Shown here one piece after another: positions 1 to 11,831 of a stretch of 64,000 nt of DNA. Every line of letters begins with the position of its first letter. Position 1 is the first letter of the stretch. Below the pieces are notes generated by a model. The model was given only the letters and a program-made list of their open reading frames with translations. It searched no databases and was not told the origin of the DNA. Location: NCBI GenBank assembly GCA_036937835.1, contig CM072873.1, forward strand, positions 18,845,001 to 18,909,000, read 5' to 3'. This DNA comes from Pampus argenteus (lineage: Eukaryota; Chordata; Actinopteri; Scombriformes; Stromateidae). The position numbers were made by a program, and so were the translations under genes.

Positions 1-2600
1 ATGATGCACAAGAGAGGATATTAAAGCCACCGACGAACCATCTCGTCTGGCCATTCACAAATCCTGAACGCCATGAATACGAAGCGTGCAGCAGTGTAGA
101 GCATCACCTGTAATAGAAACTCAACCTATTACAACACTTAAAGTATTTGACTGTTAGCTCAGATGTGTAATAGTGATATCATACTTATTACAGAATGGAT
201 AATTATACATGTCACTGATGTCATGATTGGCCATGATTGGCCCAACTCTTCTATCTTGTGGAGCTTTAGACGTTGGTACCAGTCATCTGGATAATCAGCA
301 AAAATAAAATAAAAAAATAAAAACATGTGTTGTGATTTATTTCTTGTCTTTATTTACAGCCTGACAGACAGTACACAACAACAATTATCACATATTCTCC
401 AACATGTGCAAGTTGACCTAGTTCTTCACTTCCTTCACCAATAATGAGGTTACATCTCCATCTAGTGGTGAAATGAGTTATTAACCCAAAAAGGATGGAG
501 GTTTCAAAGTTGGTGTAAACTGCTCATACATCATACATAGACACATACATCATAAACAACCTGTAGAATTTTAATTTAATCCAATTCAGGCCATTGTTTG
601 TGTTATAAATACCCACATTAGAGGTGCAACTAGTGATTATTTTCATTTCATTCATTGTTTAATCTGTCTCAATAAATGAAAAATAGAAAATATTCTTTTG
701 TATTATATTATATGAATTTGTTAGACTGTAACCAGATAATTTTGACGTTTTTTTTTTTTCTTAAAACACAACTAAAAGCGATTAATCAATTATCAGAATA
801 GCTGCTGATTATTATTTATTTAAACTAATCTTTAATGTGCTTTAGAGAGCGAACTCTTGATTTATGGACATGGTTATATGAAGTGTTGCATTAATCTACA
901 AGGCATTGATTTATTTGTACCTCATATCATGTATGTAAATAAAGGGGGGAAATTATATTAAAATTATAAATAATGGCCTAAAATTTTATATATACTCAAA
1001 CCAACTGTAACAAATATTATAATGTTTACATTTGTTGCAAGGACATCGTATGTTTGATTGATACATTTTTTTTGTATTTATAACTGAATACATGTTCGAT
1101 GGCCTGTATTATATAATGAAATGATGCTATGATACTCCACAGTGATGCAGATAAAACACCACAAGGTGGAGATGTTGTACGATGAAACACGACAACTTGT
1201 GTGTGTGTGTGACAGTCCCAGGAATGTATGCTTTCTACACATAAGATAAGCTTGTTGCTTTAGATGTCAAAATGAATTCCTCAAAGGTCAAGTGCTGCTT
1301 TGAGCTAGAAATGCAACCTTATGACCCTGCAACAAATCCACCACACGGTCAGTCACATGAACTACATGCCACATATGCAACCGAATATGTGTCATATATA
1401 TATGTATATGAATGTTATATATGTATTTTAAGACACTTCAAACTTTTACACGCAGAGTTACTTTAAAATGTTACTAGTATAGAGACAGAGGCACTAGAAA
1501 CACAACAAGTATACATCTGATTGTAAATTTGTGCAGCATCATAAATGAGCTGTACTTTATTTTATAGTCTACTACAAAAAAAGAAGAAGAAGAAGAAGAA
1601 GAAGAAATAGAGGGCGGGGGTGATTTACACTATCTGGAGATTTCTATGGCAGTTTGCTAATATTTTCTCTAACTTCTGCTTAATGTTACGGTAGCATGTG
1701 ATCTGCAAGGCAAATGTCTCAACCAACAGACAATAAAGAATTATCTTATCTAATCCACTATAATAAGCAAGACGACTGTGTCAGCTTTTTTTTTCTCTCC
1801 CTCACTTGTAATCCTTTATATATATGTATATACTGTATATATATATATATACTACTTATATATATATAAGTCTTAAAAGTGAGCCAATCATACTTATCTT
1901 GCACATATTTTATATTTGATGCTTTCACATGAAATATAGCTCCATTTGAAACATGACAATAGGCTTTGGATGGGAGTCTGTGTCGCCTCGGCCCGTGGGG
2001 GTCATGTCATATGGCTGGTCTGGTGTCTGTGGGTGGGGGAGGGGTTGTTTTCTTTCAATATCTCCTCTGAGCCAATAAGCAAGAGTCGAACTGGATGAAT
2101 CCAATTATCACATACAAACTTATCTCTGGCACCACTTTGTGGCCTGTGACACTTTCATCAAGTGGAATATAATATGAATCATTTTATCTCATTTCTACAC
2201 ATTGATTACATCTTATTTATAATAAACCGCTTAAAGATATTTCATGAAAAATTAAAAAATAAATATTCACAATAAAACTTTTGTGGATGTCTTGTACATA
2301 ATTTCCTTGTAAATCCATCTTTAGAATTTAAACTTTAAACTTCTGTTGGCTTTAAACAAACTTCCCACACCCATGTTGTTGAAGCTTTAGGGTGTTACTT
2401 TATGATGCAACACACGGGTCACATTTGGCAAATCACAAAGTGTAATGACAAACATACACAGTAACAATAAAATTACGACTCTCTAATTACATATATGTAT
2501 TATACAGACTGCACTAACTTCTTTATTCATGTTCATAATCATACCATTTGGTTCAGCCTGGTAATAAAAGAACATTGTGTCCCAAACTGAGGTTACTGTC
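1..2600. other. AT-rich intergenic DNA upstream of e2f2
   Basis: I see no coding exon here on either strand; the open frames are short and look like no known protein. The stretch holds an (AAG)n tract near 1579-1607 and a (TA)n-rich, partly self-complementary block near 1798-1872. Several AATAAA/TTTATT-like strings occur, as expected in AT-rich DNA. Part of it could be the far 3' end or regulatory DNA of the next gene upstream, but nothing in the sequence shows that. Confidence 0.6.
1798..1872. repeat. (TA)n-rich imperfect palindrome
   Basis: Runs of TATATA alternate with short interruptions and can fold back on themselves. This is an ordinary AT microsatellite, and length polymorphism is expected. 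Confidence 0.7.
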
Positions 2601-2639
2601 CCTTTAAAAACAGCCCATTACTCAGACAACTGTTTTATG

Positions 2640-2870
2640 CAAATATGACAAGCCGAACGTGCCGCGAGCCAATCAGAAGCGAGTTCTAACCGCGGGAGAT
2701 CCAAATTTCGCGGGATGAAGTTTGGCGCTAAAAGAAGCCGTTCTTCCTCGGCTCTTGTCCTCTTGTATGGAGAGCAGCGGAGCTCTGAGGCGGACGGACA
2801 GCGCTCACACACCGGGTCGGATTCCGCATCAGAGGGGCTCACAATAACCTGGAAGCGGATCATTTAACGA
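2640..2870 (+). promoter_or_regulatory. e2f2: e2f2 promoter with paired E2F sites and CCAAT box
   Basis: GC content rises sharply here against AT-rich flanks, marking the start of a CpG-rich block that continues to about 3530. An inverted-CCAAT-type element GCCAATCA lies at 2668-2675. Two E2F consensus sites follow: TTTCGCGG at 2706-2713 and TTTGGCGC at 2721-2728 (extended TTTGGCGCTAAA). There is no obvious TATA box. Spacing of CCAAT and E2F sites suggests initiation at roughly 2750-2850, leaving a 5' UTR of about 400 nt. E2F-family promoters are known to be autoregulated through such sites; that this one is autoregulated is inference. Confidence 0.7.
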
Positions 2871-3238
2871 GACCTGGCGGCTTCCTGCTGTTTGACTTTA
2901 TTCATGTTTGAGATTTGTTTATTTATTTAGGGAGTAATAACTTTTATAAGTTGTAGGGCAAGTTTCATCTGCACAAAGGACATCAACCACAGCAGCCAGA
3001 CCGCTGTATTGAGTATATTCATAAGGAAATCCGCGTTTATTGCATGTAAAAACTCATTTTTATGTGTTTTAACAGGCTGGTTTCAGCTGTATGAGTTGCT
3101 CTCGGCTGCTTTGTTGTTATATTTGCAGGGTGAACATATTCGCAGCTTGCTAATAACGGCAGCATTGATCTGTGTGCTCATCTATCAGCACACGTCTCCT
3201 CGTCGGCTTCTTTTTTTTTTTTACTTTATCCGGTAAAA

Positions 3239-3551
3239 ATGATGCGAATGCCTAAAGGCGTGTCACCGGCACCGGGTCGGCCGGCGCTGGGGCTGCCGTG
3301 CTCCCAGCAGAAGATGAAGGTTTTGTCCACCGGATCGGTGAAAACCGAGTTCTTCTGCAGCGGATTGTCCAGCCCGCCGATGACCACGGTACCGGCCGGG
3401 TATTTCACCCAGATCGGCAACACCGCCGCGGCCGAACAAAGAGCCAACAGCCTGTATTCAACCCCCCACGGACCGGAGGCGAAACCCATCAGATCAACCT
3501 CCGGGCGACTGCCGGTAAAGAATCAAACACACACACAATAAGCGTCCAGGA

Positions 3552-3613
<62 letters not shown>

Positions 3614-4041
3614 GCGGAATAATTCTTGCATGTTTTTGACGTGATAAGTCACAGAGGATCCACTGTGGCTGCTGCAGGACATATGATGAGTATGATGTGT
3701 GTGTTAAGTTGTGTGTGTGTGACATCTTTCTCCCTATGTAGTTATAGGCCAGACAGTGTGTGTGTGTGTGTGTGTGTGTGTTTGGTGGCTTTAGGACGGG
3801 GGGGGGGGGGGGGGGGGGTTATTGGTAGTGTTTGGAGAGTGTTTGGGGCCCCTCTCTTGTGAAAAGGAAGGATGAGTGGCCCCCACAGTGGGAGACAGCA
3901 GAGACGGCTTTTACACAATCAAACAATGTCGGGTGGATGATCAGCCTGATGGAAGACACTAGTGTCAACACGGATTAACTGTTGTGGGAACTAGAAATCA
4001 GATCATTTTAGAGAGTAGCTCTACTTGTTTCAGGAGAAATG

Positions 4042-4078
<37 letters not shown>

Positions 4079-6152
4079 CACACCTGTATGACAGCTGCTC
4101 CAACTGCACCCGTCATTAAGGCAATACAGGACCTGTGTAACCTGTTCATGTCACTATAGGAAGGAGGTGAAGGTCAGAGGTCACAACCGGACAACTGGTG
4201 ATGATGGAAAAAACACTGAAGACCATTAGTGGTGATGGTGTGTGTGTGTGTGTGTGTGTGTGTGCGCAGAGCCTCCAAATCTCATGTTAACCCGCTGCCC
4301 TTGGGCCTGTATTCACTAATAGGTCCTACAAGAGGATTAGTTGGACATAAGTAAAGTGAGAAACATGCTACGACCTGGTTTATCATACGCCAAGGTGAGC
4401 TTGATTATAATATAAGTGTGTGTAACGTTCGTGGGTCTGAGTCATGTTTTCTGACGTGAAAATGTTTTTGGGGGTTTCTTACCTCGTTTTTTTGAGACCA
4501 GTCCACATGACAGATTGTAGGATGTGACACTGATAGGATTTATTATACATCTACAGCAAATGCTATTATCAGGATGTAGTGAAAAGTTCCTGATAAGGAG
4601 GCAGAGTGCTGAGTGTGCATTCACACACACATTTACTGTACATGTTTGGATTTGTTGTGTGTTATATATCATATATATATATATATATATATATACCATA
4701 TATACCAATTTCACCAAAATGAGAAGTTAATTCAAGCAGAGCAGGTTTCAAAAGTCCCTGAATCCTGTCATTGTGAAACTTCCTCAGCATGTTTCAGTAA
4801 ATGAGGTGAAACTTTCAATAAATGCACCTGGCAGTTTTTCATCCAACAGGCCCAGTCGTCCCATTTAAATACAATTTCACTAGAAATGTCAGTAACACAA
4901 ACATTTAGATGCACAGAAAGTAAAGCGAGCTTCATTTTTCAGCCACAGAGTATCACTATAGCAGCTGTGGATTTATCAGTCAAGTTTTATTTTGGAATAA
5001 ACTGGCCTGTTTTAGTCGGGTTGATGTTGATGCAGCGTTATGATGGTAAAATTCATGTGTGTAACTGACTCGGGGCACGCTGGCCCAGCAGTGCTGACGC
5101 AGCAGCTCGACTCACCAACAGGAAACATTGCCTCTTCATATACGGCTCACTTCCTTTAATTTTAAACAACATAACAACAACCACTTTCTTTATGGTTGCC
5201 CGGGTAACGAGATGCTAAAAAAAAAAAAAAAGAAGCAATGTAAACAAAGCCACACAGCCGACACACATGATCCTTACTCGCAGGTTACACGCTTTTTTAA
5301 ACACGAAGAGAAAACGGTTAATGTTTAAGCCGAGCTGCGGCGGTAATCATCTTAATCACTCATATCTGTTGTAAAAGGTAATCTATCAGTGATCGGCATG
5401 TGAGTTCTAACCAGAGGCTGTAAACTCTTGATAATGTTGTGTAGCCGTTTCCTCCTCGGATTGATAGTGTAATGTATATGTGTTACAGGACTTCGGCCCC
5501 TCTCTCCCTTCCTCCCTCCCTCCCTTCCTCCCTCCAAAGTCCAGGACAAGGCCTCTGCAACACTGCAGACGAATGAATAATGAATAAATTCAGCGTTTGC
5601 TACAACCAAATGCCTCTCTGCTGACGGGCTGCGTCTGCATAATGTCGACCAGAAACAACGGTCCACTTTATTCCCTGCTTATGTCACATGTGCACGTTCC
5701 CAGATGTTCATAGGATGTGCACAAACGTCATGACTCGAACCTCTAACGTTGGCGCTGATACATCCCCACGTTACTCCCCTCTCATTCACCTTGTTTTACC
5801 TCGGCCTCAGGCCAGAGCTCACACTGCAGTATAGTTTCCTCAATAAGGGAGGGGGGGGGGTTTGCATTTCAAAGCAGCCTGCTCCCCCCCCCTGTCTTCA
5901 CCACCGACCCCAAATGGGGCAGATCCACCCTTCTCTTCTACCTCTTTACAGACACTTTCTATCAGGCTCATCAGCATTGCAGGCATTGTTTTTCTCTGGC
6001 TACGTAAAGGTGTGGTAATAAGAAGGGGTTTGAACTTACAGGCGTACTGTAACTTGTCCTCGGCTTGAATGGAATCTGAATCCCATGTAGCCTGACAGAC
6101 GAGGTTTGTTGTTTTGAGGAGAGGCCCGGCTGCAAAAGGCCTTCACGTGACT

Positions 6153-6202
<50 letters not shown>

Positions 6203-9200
6203 AGATTTCGCCACAGCGACGGGGGAGACGGCGGGAATGCAGCGTGCATCTCTTGGGTGTAACTGTGCAGACAGGCAGGGTGAGGTTATAGTAAACATGA
6301 GTTTTGGAGATAAAGCGCTAATAGGGGTGTAGTTGGCTCAAGCTTTGCATGTTTCCTCTTGCAGCAGGAGACCTAAACAGTGACATGCTGCAGAGTAACA
6401 GCGTTTGTTTGTTCGCTATAATAATCAGCTGAGTCTGATTTTAAAGGATCAGTCCGTGATCATTCTTCAGGACCGAAGCTTTTTACTCGCTATGAACAGC
6501 AAGCGGAAGGAAGACAGCCTCTGTTTTCATTGGTTGAAATAATGTTTGCGTAACATAGTTGACTCACCAAAGAAAATCCCTCATGGACAAAAGGGAGCAC
6601 CCAAACCCCCACGCCACCCTAACCTATACAGCTGCAGGGTGAAACCGTTGGTTCCCCTCTTACAAAATGTCACAGTGCCTGTGGCTGTGAGCTAAGACCT
6701 GCAAAAAAAACACAAAAAAAAAAACGTAGACGCGGAGATGTGACACATGAAATATCTCAACTAACCATCAGATGTTTTGCTGCTTAAAGTTTGCACAAAT
6801 ATTCATGATTTCCAGACAATTTATCTTCATATTACGGCGACTCTTATTTTGATATTTAGACTTGTACAGTAGGGAATCGAACATTCAAGAAAAACCAGAC
6901 TCGAACCCTGTCCTGTCCCTGCATGTTGACAAACCAGACGACCAGTATGATCTGTTTCTTCCTATTTGCTTATTAAATGTTAACAAGTCACCATTTTGTT
7001 CAGTAGCAGCTTGTCACCACCCTGCCCCCCCACCCCCACCCCAGCCTGCTGATGTTTCCTGCACTGTCTGCCTGCATGTTGTACAACGGCTCACACACAC
7101 ACTTGCACTGCTGCTCCAGATGTCACCGAGTCAACAGGTGGACATGTCAGGGAGCACGTCGGGACAATGGCAGCTTTCTGGGGGGTTTTTTTTTCCCCAC
7201 AGTCACACATGGTTGAGTCAATTCACTGGTTTTCACATCACTGACAGTTGCCTAAATCAGTTACTACCCAGCAGCCTCTAGCAGAAGTCCCATGCCCCGT
7301 TAGATCACTCACCACTACTGTGCTTCTGTGTGGGAGGAGGGGAACGATTACACGGCGACTATAAACTTTTTTATTTTCTCTACTGTGAACAACTGAACTG
7401 AGTTAACAATTCACTTAACTTTCACTTTTGGTGCCCATGTAGGTCATTGAAAAGAGTAACATGAGTCACATGAAGATATAAGAGTTTATATCGTGGTCCA
7501 AAGGTTGATTTTATTTTATGTGTGTGTGTGTGTGTTTGAGATGCGTCACAGTTGGAGTCAATCATCCGTTTGTGTGTTAAAGTAGAAGAAAGAAGCAGAG
7601 AGAGAGACAAATAGGGGGAGGATTGAGAGGGGGAGGAAAGGGTCATTGAGTGAGTCCAGGGATTTCCTGGCGTTTTTGTAGGCTTGAGGGTTGAGAGGTG
7701 ATCACCCTGCCCTCCCTATCCACCCACACACACACACACACACACGCACACACACACACACGCACAAACAAGACGAGCCCCTCTTGAAGTGCTTGGGAAA
7801 GTGTGAGGGGGGTGCTTTGTTCCTGCACTTGAGGGCTGTTGGCACATTTACGACACGGCACTTTTCAACGACCCCCTATTTAGCACTTTTGCCAGCATTG
7901 ATGTCACAGTTGCGTGAATGAGAGCGCTCGCTTTATATCCTCATGATTTAACTCTTTAACGCGCCGGCGATGAAGTGGTGAAATGATGACAGAATGGTTG
8001 GATATATGCATCATATTTTCTCATTTCTCACACTTGTTTTTCTAATATACGTGAACTTTTATTCTCTCCAGGCCAAAAGGAAGCTGGATCTCGAAGACCC
8101 GCTTTACCTTCCAGAGTTTCGCACACCAAAAGGCAAAAGCAGCATCGCAGCAAGGATACCGAGTCCAATGAGTGAGTACACGCAATGGATCAGAACATGT
8201 ATAGATGTGCTGGGACTTTATAGGTGGATGCTAAAGGTGGCGTCCGTGCATATATCTGTCATTGTTCTCTCTTTCCTCACGTTTGTCTGTGTATAATTTT
8301 TTGCTCTCAGCTCCGAAGTCTCCAGGTGAGCGGACGAGGTACGACACTTCCTTGGGTTTGCTCACCAAGAAATTTGTGGGCCTGATTGCCGAGTCGCCCG
8401 ATGGCGTCCTCGACCTAAACTGGGCTACGGAGGTCCTGGAGGTCCAAAAGAGACGCATCTATGACATCACCAACGTCCTGGAGGGAGTCCAGCTGATCCG
8501 AAAGAAGTCCAAGAACAACATCCAGTGGTTGTGAGTACAAATGCAGGCGAGGGAGGAGGATGTTTGCATTTTTGTCATTTCGTGTCGTGTCCTGATTTGT
8601 AGTAGAGTTGTTTTATGATTATGTGTGTGTGTGTGTGTATGTGTGTGTTCTTGCAGGGTTGGAGATGTGTTTGAGGGTGGCGCAGGTGGAGGGGAGAAGG
8701 CACGCGCCCTGAGGAAAGAGCTGGGCGACCTGGAGAAGGCTGAGCGATCTCTGGATGAAATGATCCACTCCAGCACCACGCAGCTCAAACAGCTGACTGA
8801 ATATAAAGACAATCAGAGATATCCTTGCAGCTGCGTGTTTATCTGCATTCCTCTCTGAGAGTCCTCTGTGTTTCATTATCTGTATGCCTGCAAATATCCG
8901 CTCCGTTTGTGCCGTTGTTGTTCTTGACCCCCCGCTGTGCTGTACGTTGGGCTACGTGACATACCAAGACATCCGGTCCATCGGGAGTCTCCGAGACCAG
9001 ACGGTCATTGCTGTCAAGGCCCCTGCTGAGACCAAGCTGGAGGTGCCAGACACAGCAGGGGTGAGAGCACGCCGCCGTTTTCCTCAACATCTTCTCACCG
9101 CTCACAAGCTTTCTCTATGAAACTAACACTGATTGTTCTTTCTCCTTACAGCAGGAGTCATTACAGATCTATCTAAAGAGCAAGAACGGCCCCATCGAAG

Positions 9201-10288
9201 TCTACCTGTGTCCAGAGGAGGGTCTTGAAGATGCCAGTCCCGTTAAAAGCGCCATCACACCTAAAAAGGAGTTCCCTTCGCCCCTCTGCGCTCCGACCGC
9301 GACCCTGATGGCGCCGCCGAGCTTCAGCATCAAGGAGGAGCCTGCTGAATGTAAGCTGGGGTGAATTCAAACATGCTGATAGCACAAATCGACACTACTT
9401 TAAACAACTTACAGTTACATACTGACGCTGACAGTACGCCATGCAACATCTACGCATGTTCATACAGTATGCAATCGATTGATCAGCAGATTAACATATA
9501 TATATATTTTTTTGGTCCATAAATCAGAAAACAGTGAAGAATTTCACATCGCATTATCATCAAATGTCTTTTTGTCTGACCAACAAAGTAAATATTACAT
9601 TTACTATAATGTAAGACAAAGAAAAGCAGCAAATTAAAATTTTTCGCTTAAAAAATTACTTATTTACAATTCATCAATTACCAAAATATGTTAATCGACT
9701 AATCAATGCAGTTTTAAGATACAGTGTGGCACACATGCAACATTAAATACTGTGTGAGGCCTGTATTAAAGCTACATGCTGCTCCTTTCCTATTAGAGGT
9801 ATTTTCATATCCATAAAATCAATTAAACTTACTTTATTTAGCACATTTGATGCACTTAAGTGATTGATTTAAAAAAAAAAAAACAAAGATATCAGGATAA
9901 AATATGAAAGTAAAAACGTAAAGAATGATGTAAAAGATGCGTTCAGATCCTGCTGTTTGATGCACACGAGCGTTTTGTTTTTGTTTGTGCTTCACGCGCC
10001 GCTTCTCTCGTAAACGCAGCCGACCTGTCGACAGCAGCTCCGGCCGCCGCCTCGGCGTCCAGCTCTTCTCTGCTGGACGTAGAGGGTCTGCTGGGTTTGC
10101 CCCCCAGCCTGCTCCAGATGACCGAGGACCAACTCCCTGGCACCTCCTTCACCACAGACCCCAACACCCCCTTCGTCTGCTTCTCTCCACCGTTGGATCA
10201 CGACGACTACCTCTGGAGCCTGGAGGACAGCGAGGGAGTGTCAGATTTCTTCGATACCTACGACCTCGGAGATCTGTTGAAGAGCTGA
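3239..10288 (+). CDS. e2f2: E2F2 transcription factor, 7 exons, 446 aa
   Basis: Exons: 3239-3514, 8072-8171, 8311-8530, 8657-8818, 8946-9060, 9152-9350, 10020-10288; they total 1341 nt in one frame with stop TGA. The product binds E2F sites as a heterodimer with a DP protein and drives S-phase genes until RB binds it. Visible parts: cyclin A-binding/NLS motif AKRKLDL at 93-99; winged-helix DNA-binding domain about 131-198 with [12 protein letters not shown] at 173-184; dimerisation segment about 199-253; marked box about 254-340; and the RB pocket-binding motif [17 protein letters not shown] at 420-436. The N-terminal GLSSP...YxTPHGPE pattern and the C-terminus ending YDLGDLL fit E2F2 better than E2F1 or E2F3, and asap3 next door agrees with E2F2 synteny. 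Human E2F2 is 437 aa. Start is the first ATG of an ATGATG pair with A at -3; the second ATG is a possible alternative. Intron 4 is AT-AC (U12-type), and exon 6 has a tandem NAGNAG acceptor. Confidence 0.95.
3552..3818 (+). repeat. (TC)n/(TG)n microsatellites and 21-nt poly(G) run
   Basis: (TC)n runs into (TG)n at 3552-3611, a second (TG)n lies near 3759-3781, and an uninterrupted G run spans 3798-3818. All lie within 300 bp of the e2f2 first exon. The G run could form a quadruplex or slip; its exact length in an assembly should be treated with caution. Confidence 0.85.
5195..5208 (+). promoter_or_regulatory. RFX X-box-like palindrome in e2f2 intron 1
   Basis: GTTGCCCGGGTAAC is two inverted half-sites, GTTGCC and GGTAAC, with a 2-nt spacer, matching the classical RFX dimer (X-box) consensus. 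Function here is inferred from the motif alone. Confidence 0.45.
8819..8945 (+). other. e2f2: U12-type AT-AC intron of e2f2 (intron 4)
   Basis: The exon 4 frame (…DNQR) joins the exon 5 frame ([10 protein letters not shown]…) only if the intron begins with ATATCCTTGC and ends with AC. The first eight bases are the minor-spliceosome AT-AC donor consensus. A branch-site match TTCTTGAC lies at 8921-8928, with its A at 8927, 18 nt before the acceptor AC at 8944-8945, a normal distance for U12 introns. No GT-AG pair restores the conserved frame. As I recall, E2F genes carry a minor-class intron at this marked-box position in other vertebrates. At 127 nt it is very short. Confidence 0.92.
9145..9154 (+). 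promoter_or_regulatory. e2f2: NAGNAG tandem splice acceptor of e2f2 exon 6
   Basis: The acceptor reads TTACAGCAG|GAG. Splicing at the first AG (9150-9151) keeps a Gln codon at the exon start; using the second AG (9153-9154) removes it. Both preserve frame, so two isoforms differing by one residue inside the marked-box region are possible. Confidence 0.6.
9351..10019 (+). other. e2f2: e2f2 intron 6
   Basis: A 669-nt GT-AG intron, AT-rich with poly(A) and (TA)n stretches. No exon or motif stands out. Confidence 0.8.
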
Positions 10289-10451
10289 GATATCGAAGGA
10301 GGGGGGAAGGAAATACAGGGAGGACGGGGGAGGGGGGTATTTAATTGAATGCCTTCTTGTAGGTAGAACATATTACACTATGAAGCCATCACTCTGTTGT
10401 TTTTTCATGTTAGTAATTCTGAAGGAGAATTTGCCTCCTTGTGTTTATTTT

Positions 10452-10457
10452 AATAAA
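10452..10457 (+). terminator. e2f2: Proximal e2f2 poly(A) signal (candidate)
   Basis: AATAAA 164 nt after the stop codon, with a TG-rich stretch about 55 nt downstream. This would give a short 3' UTR. Confidence 0.45.
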
Positions 10458-11831
10458 GTAAGAAAATCACATTTGTACATATTAATGTAAAATGATCAAA
10501 CTGGGAAGGTGATGTGTGTATCACTAAGATTTAAAAAAAAAAAAAAAAAAAAGTAAGTAATCTCATACAAATGCAGGAGCTATTATGCATAATCACATCA
10601 GTTGCAAAAGACAAAAAAAAAAAAAAAAAGTATAATGATGCATTTGGTTATCAAGCTGTGTTTACAGTGTGACAACTCAGGAATTTTTATCTTCCTCGTT
10701 TTCCAAAGTCGAAATGTTTGTGTGCCACTCTTTGGCCTATAGGGGGCAGCCTTGTATTATGACAGCTTTAACTGCCATGCAGCTTTACAGGATTCAGTCA
10801 CTGGATGAGAATAAGATTAAAAAACCACCGAGTACTAAACACAAGGTGGGTTTTAAATATCTTCATCACTGACCAAATTAAGCTATGGAGCCCATCTTTT
10901 ATCAATATTGGTTTTGAAGACGTTCATGTTGCCTTTTCTGACCAGGTGTTGCCTTCAGGTGCACATCAGGCCTTGTTCCTGTTTGCAGCTGCATTGTGTT
11001 GCTGAGTTGATTCAGAGTTAATGACTGATAATGGCTGAACACATACTGTATAATCCCTGACGCTCTCTCTTTTTTTGTCGGTTTGGCAGCTTTGTTTGAA
11101 ATCTCGTTTGCTCCTCTTATTGATGTGAGTTTAATAGCTGATTTTAATTGATTATTTTAAATGATTGTCGTTTGAGTAATGTACAACTGCTATTGTATTT
11201 CTGAGGAAATATTCCCTGAAAAGAAATTCTTTGCAGCATCTGTGCTGCAGGTTGGTTAGAAGGGAGTTTAATTTGATGTAATTAATTCGAGGAGTTATTT
11301 CGTTCTAAAATGAATGAATCTGTTGATTAAATATCCTCCTTACTGTTCAGATGTTGAAGACTATGAATGCTTTTTTCATACATGTTGTGGTGCAACTCCT
11401 AAATGTCAAAGACATGCACCCCGAGTTCAGAGCTGCGACTTTTATCAGTTAAAGGTTGTTTTTGTTTTGTTTTTTGAGGAATTTGGAAATTTGATTTTTA
11501 TACAGATGTATTTTGGTTTTTTTTTGGCTTTCCCTCTATGCTGCAGAGATAAGCTAACTGTCCTGTCCTAACAAAACTTGAAAAACGTGTGTTTGTGTGT
11601 GTGTGTATTTGACAGTTTGGGTATCATGGTGTGTATATGTGTATGTGTGTGTGTTTTTACAATATAGATTAGAAAATGTGAATTCAGAATTTGTAGTTTG
11701 AGCATTATTTTTCTGGTATTTGTACATAAATTGTTGTATTTATACCTTTTTTTTTGAACGTGGATACTGTTTTTGAATGACATGCAGCACTTAATATTTT
11801 GTAATATTGTGTGGTCTGTTTGAAACTATTA

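Larger units (their letters stand above)
3515..8071 (+). other. e2f2: e2f2 intron 1
   Basis: A 4.6-kb GT-AG intron joining CTGCCG|GTAAAG to CTCCAG|GCCAAAAG. No coding sequence was found inside. It holds dense microsatellites ((TG)n at 4045-4075, 4240-4263 and 6153-6201; (TA)n at 4672-4696; (CA)n at 7727-7764), a 21-nt G run at 3798-3818, and an RFX-type X-box palindrome at 5195-5208. Confidence 0.85.

Noticed and set aside
3298..3639. A 113-codon frame overlapping e2f2 exon 1
   Set aside because: It is the wrong frame of a GC-rich exon, running into the TG repeat; the 3239 frame carries the E2F2 residues.
3489..3725. Open frames on the minus strand encoding His-Thr repeats
   Set aside because: They are translations of (CA)n/(TG)n microsatellites next to e2f2 exon 1; many similar frames (e.g. 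near 16600, 21400, 42130, 54660) were set aside for the same reason.
3239..10288. Identification as E2F1 or E2F3
   Set aside because: The N-terminal TPHGPE segment, the YDLGDLL end and the asap3 neighbour favour E2F2.
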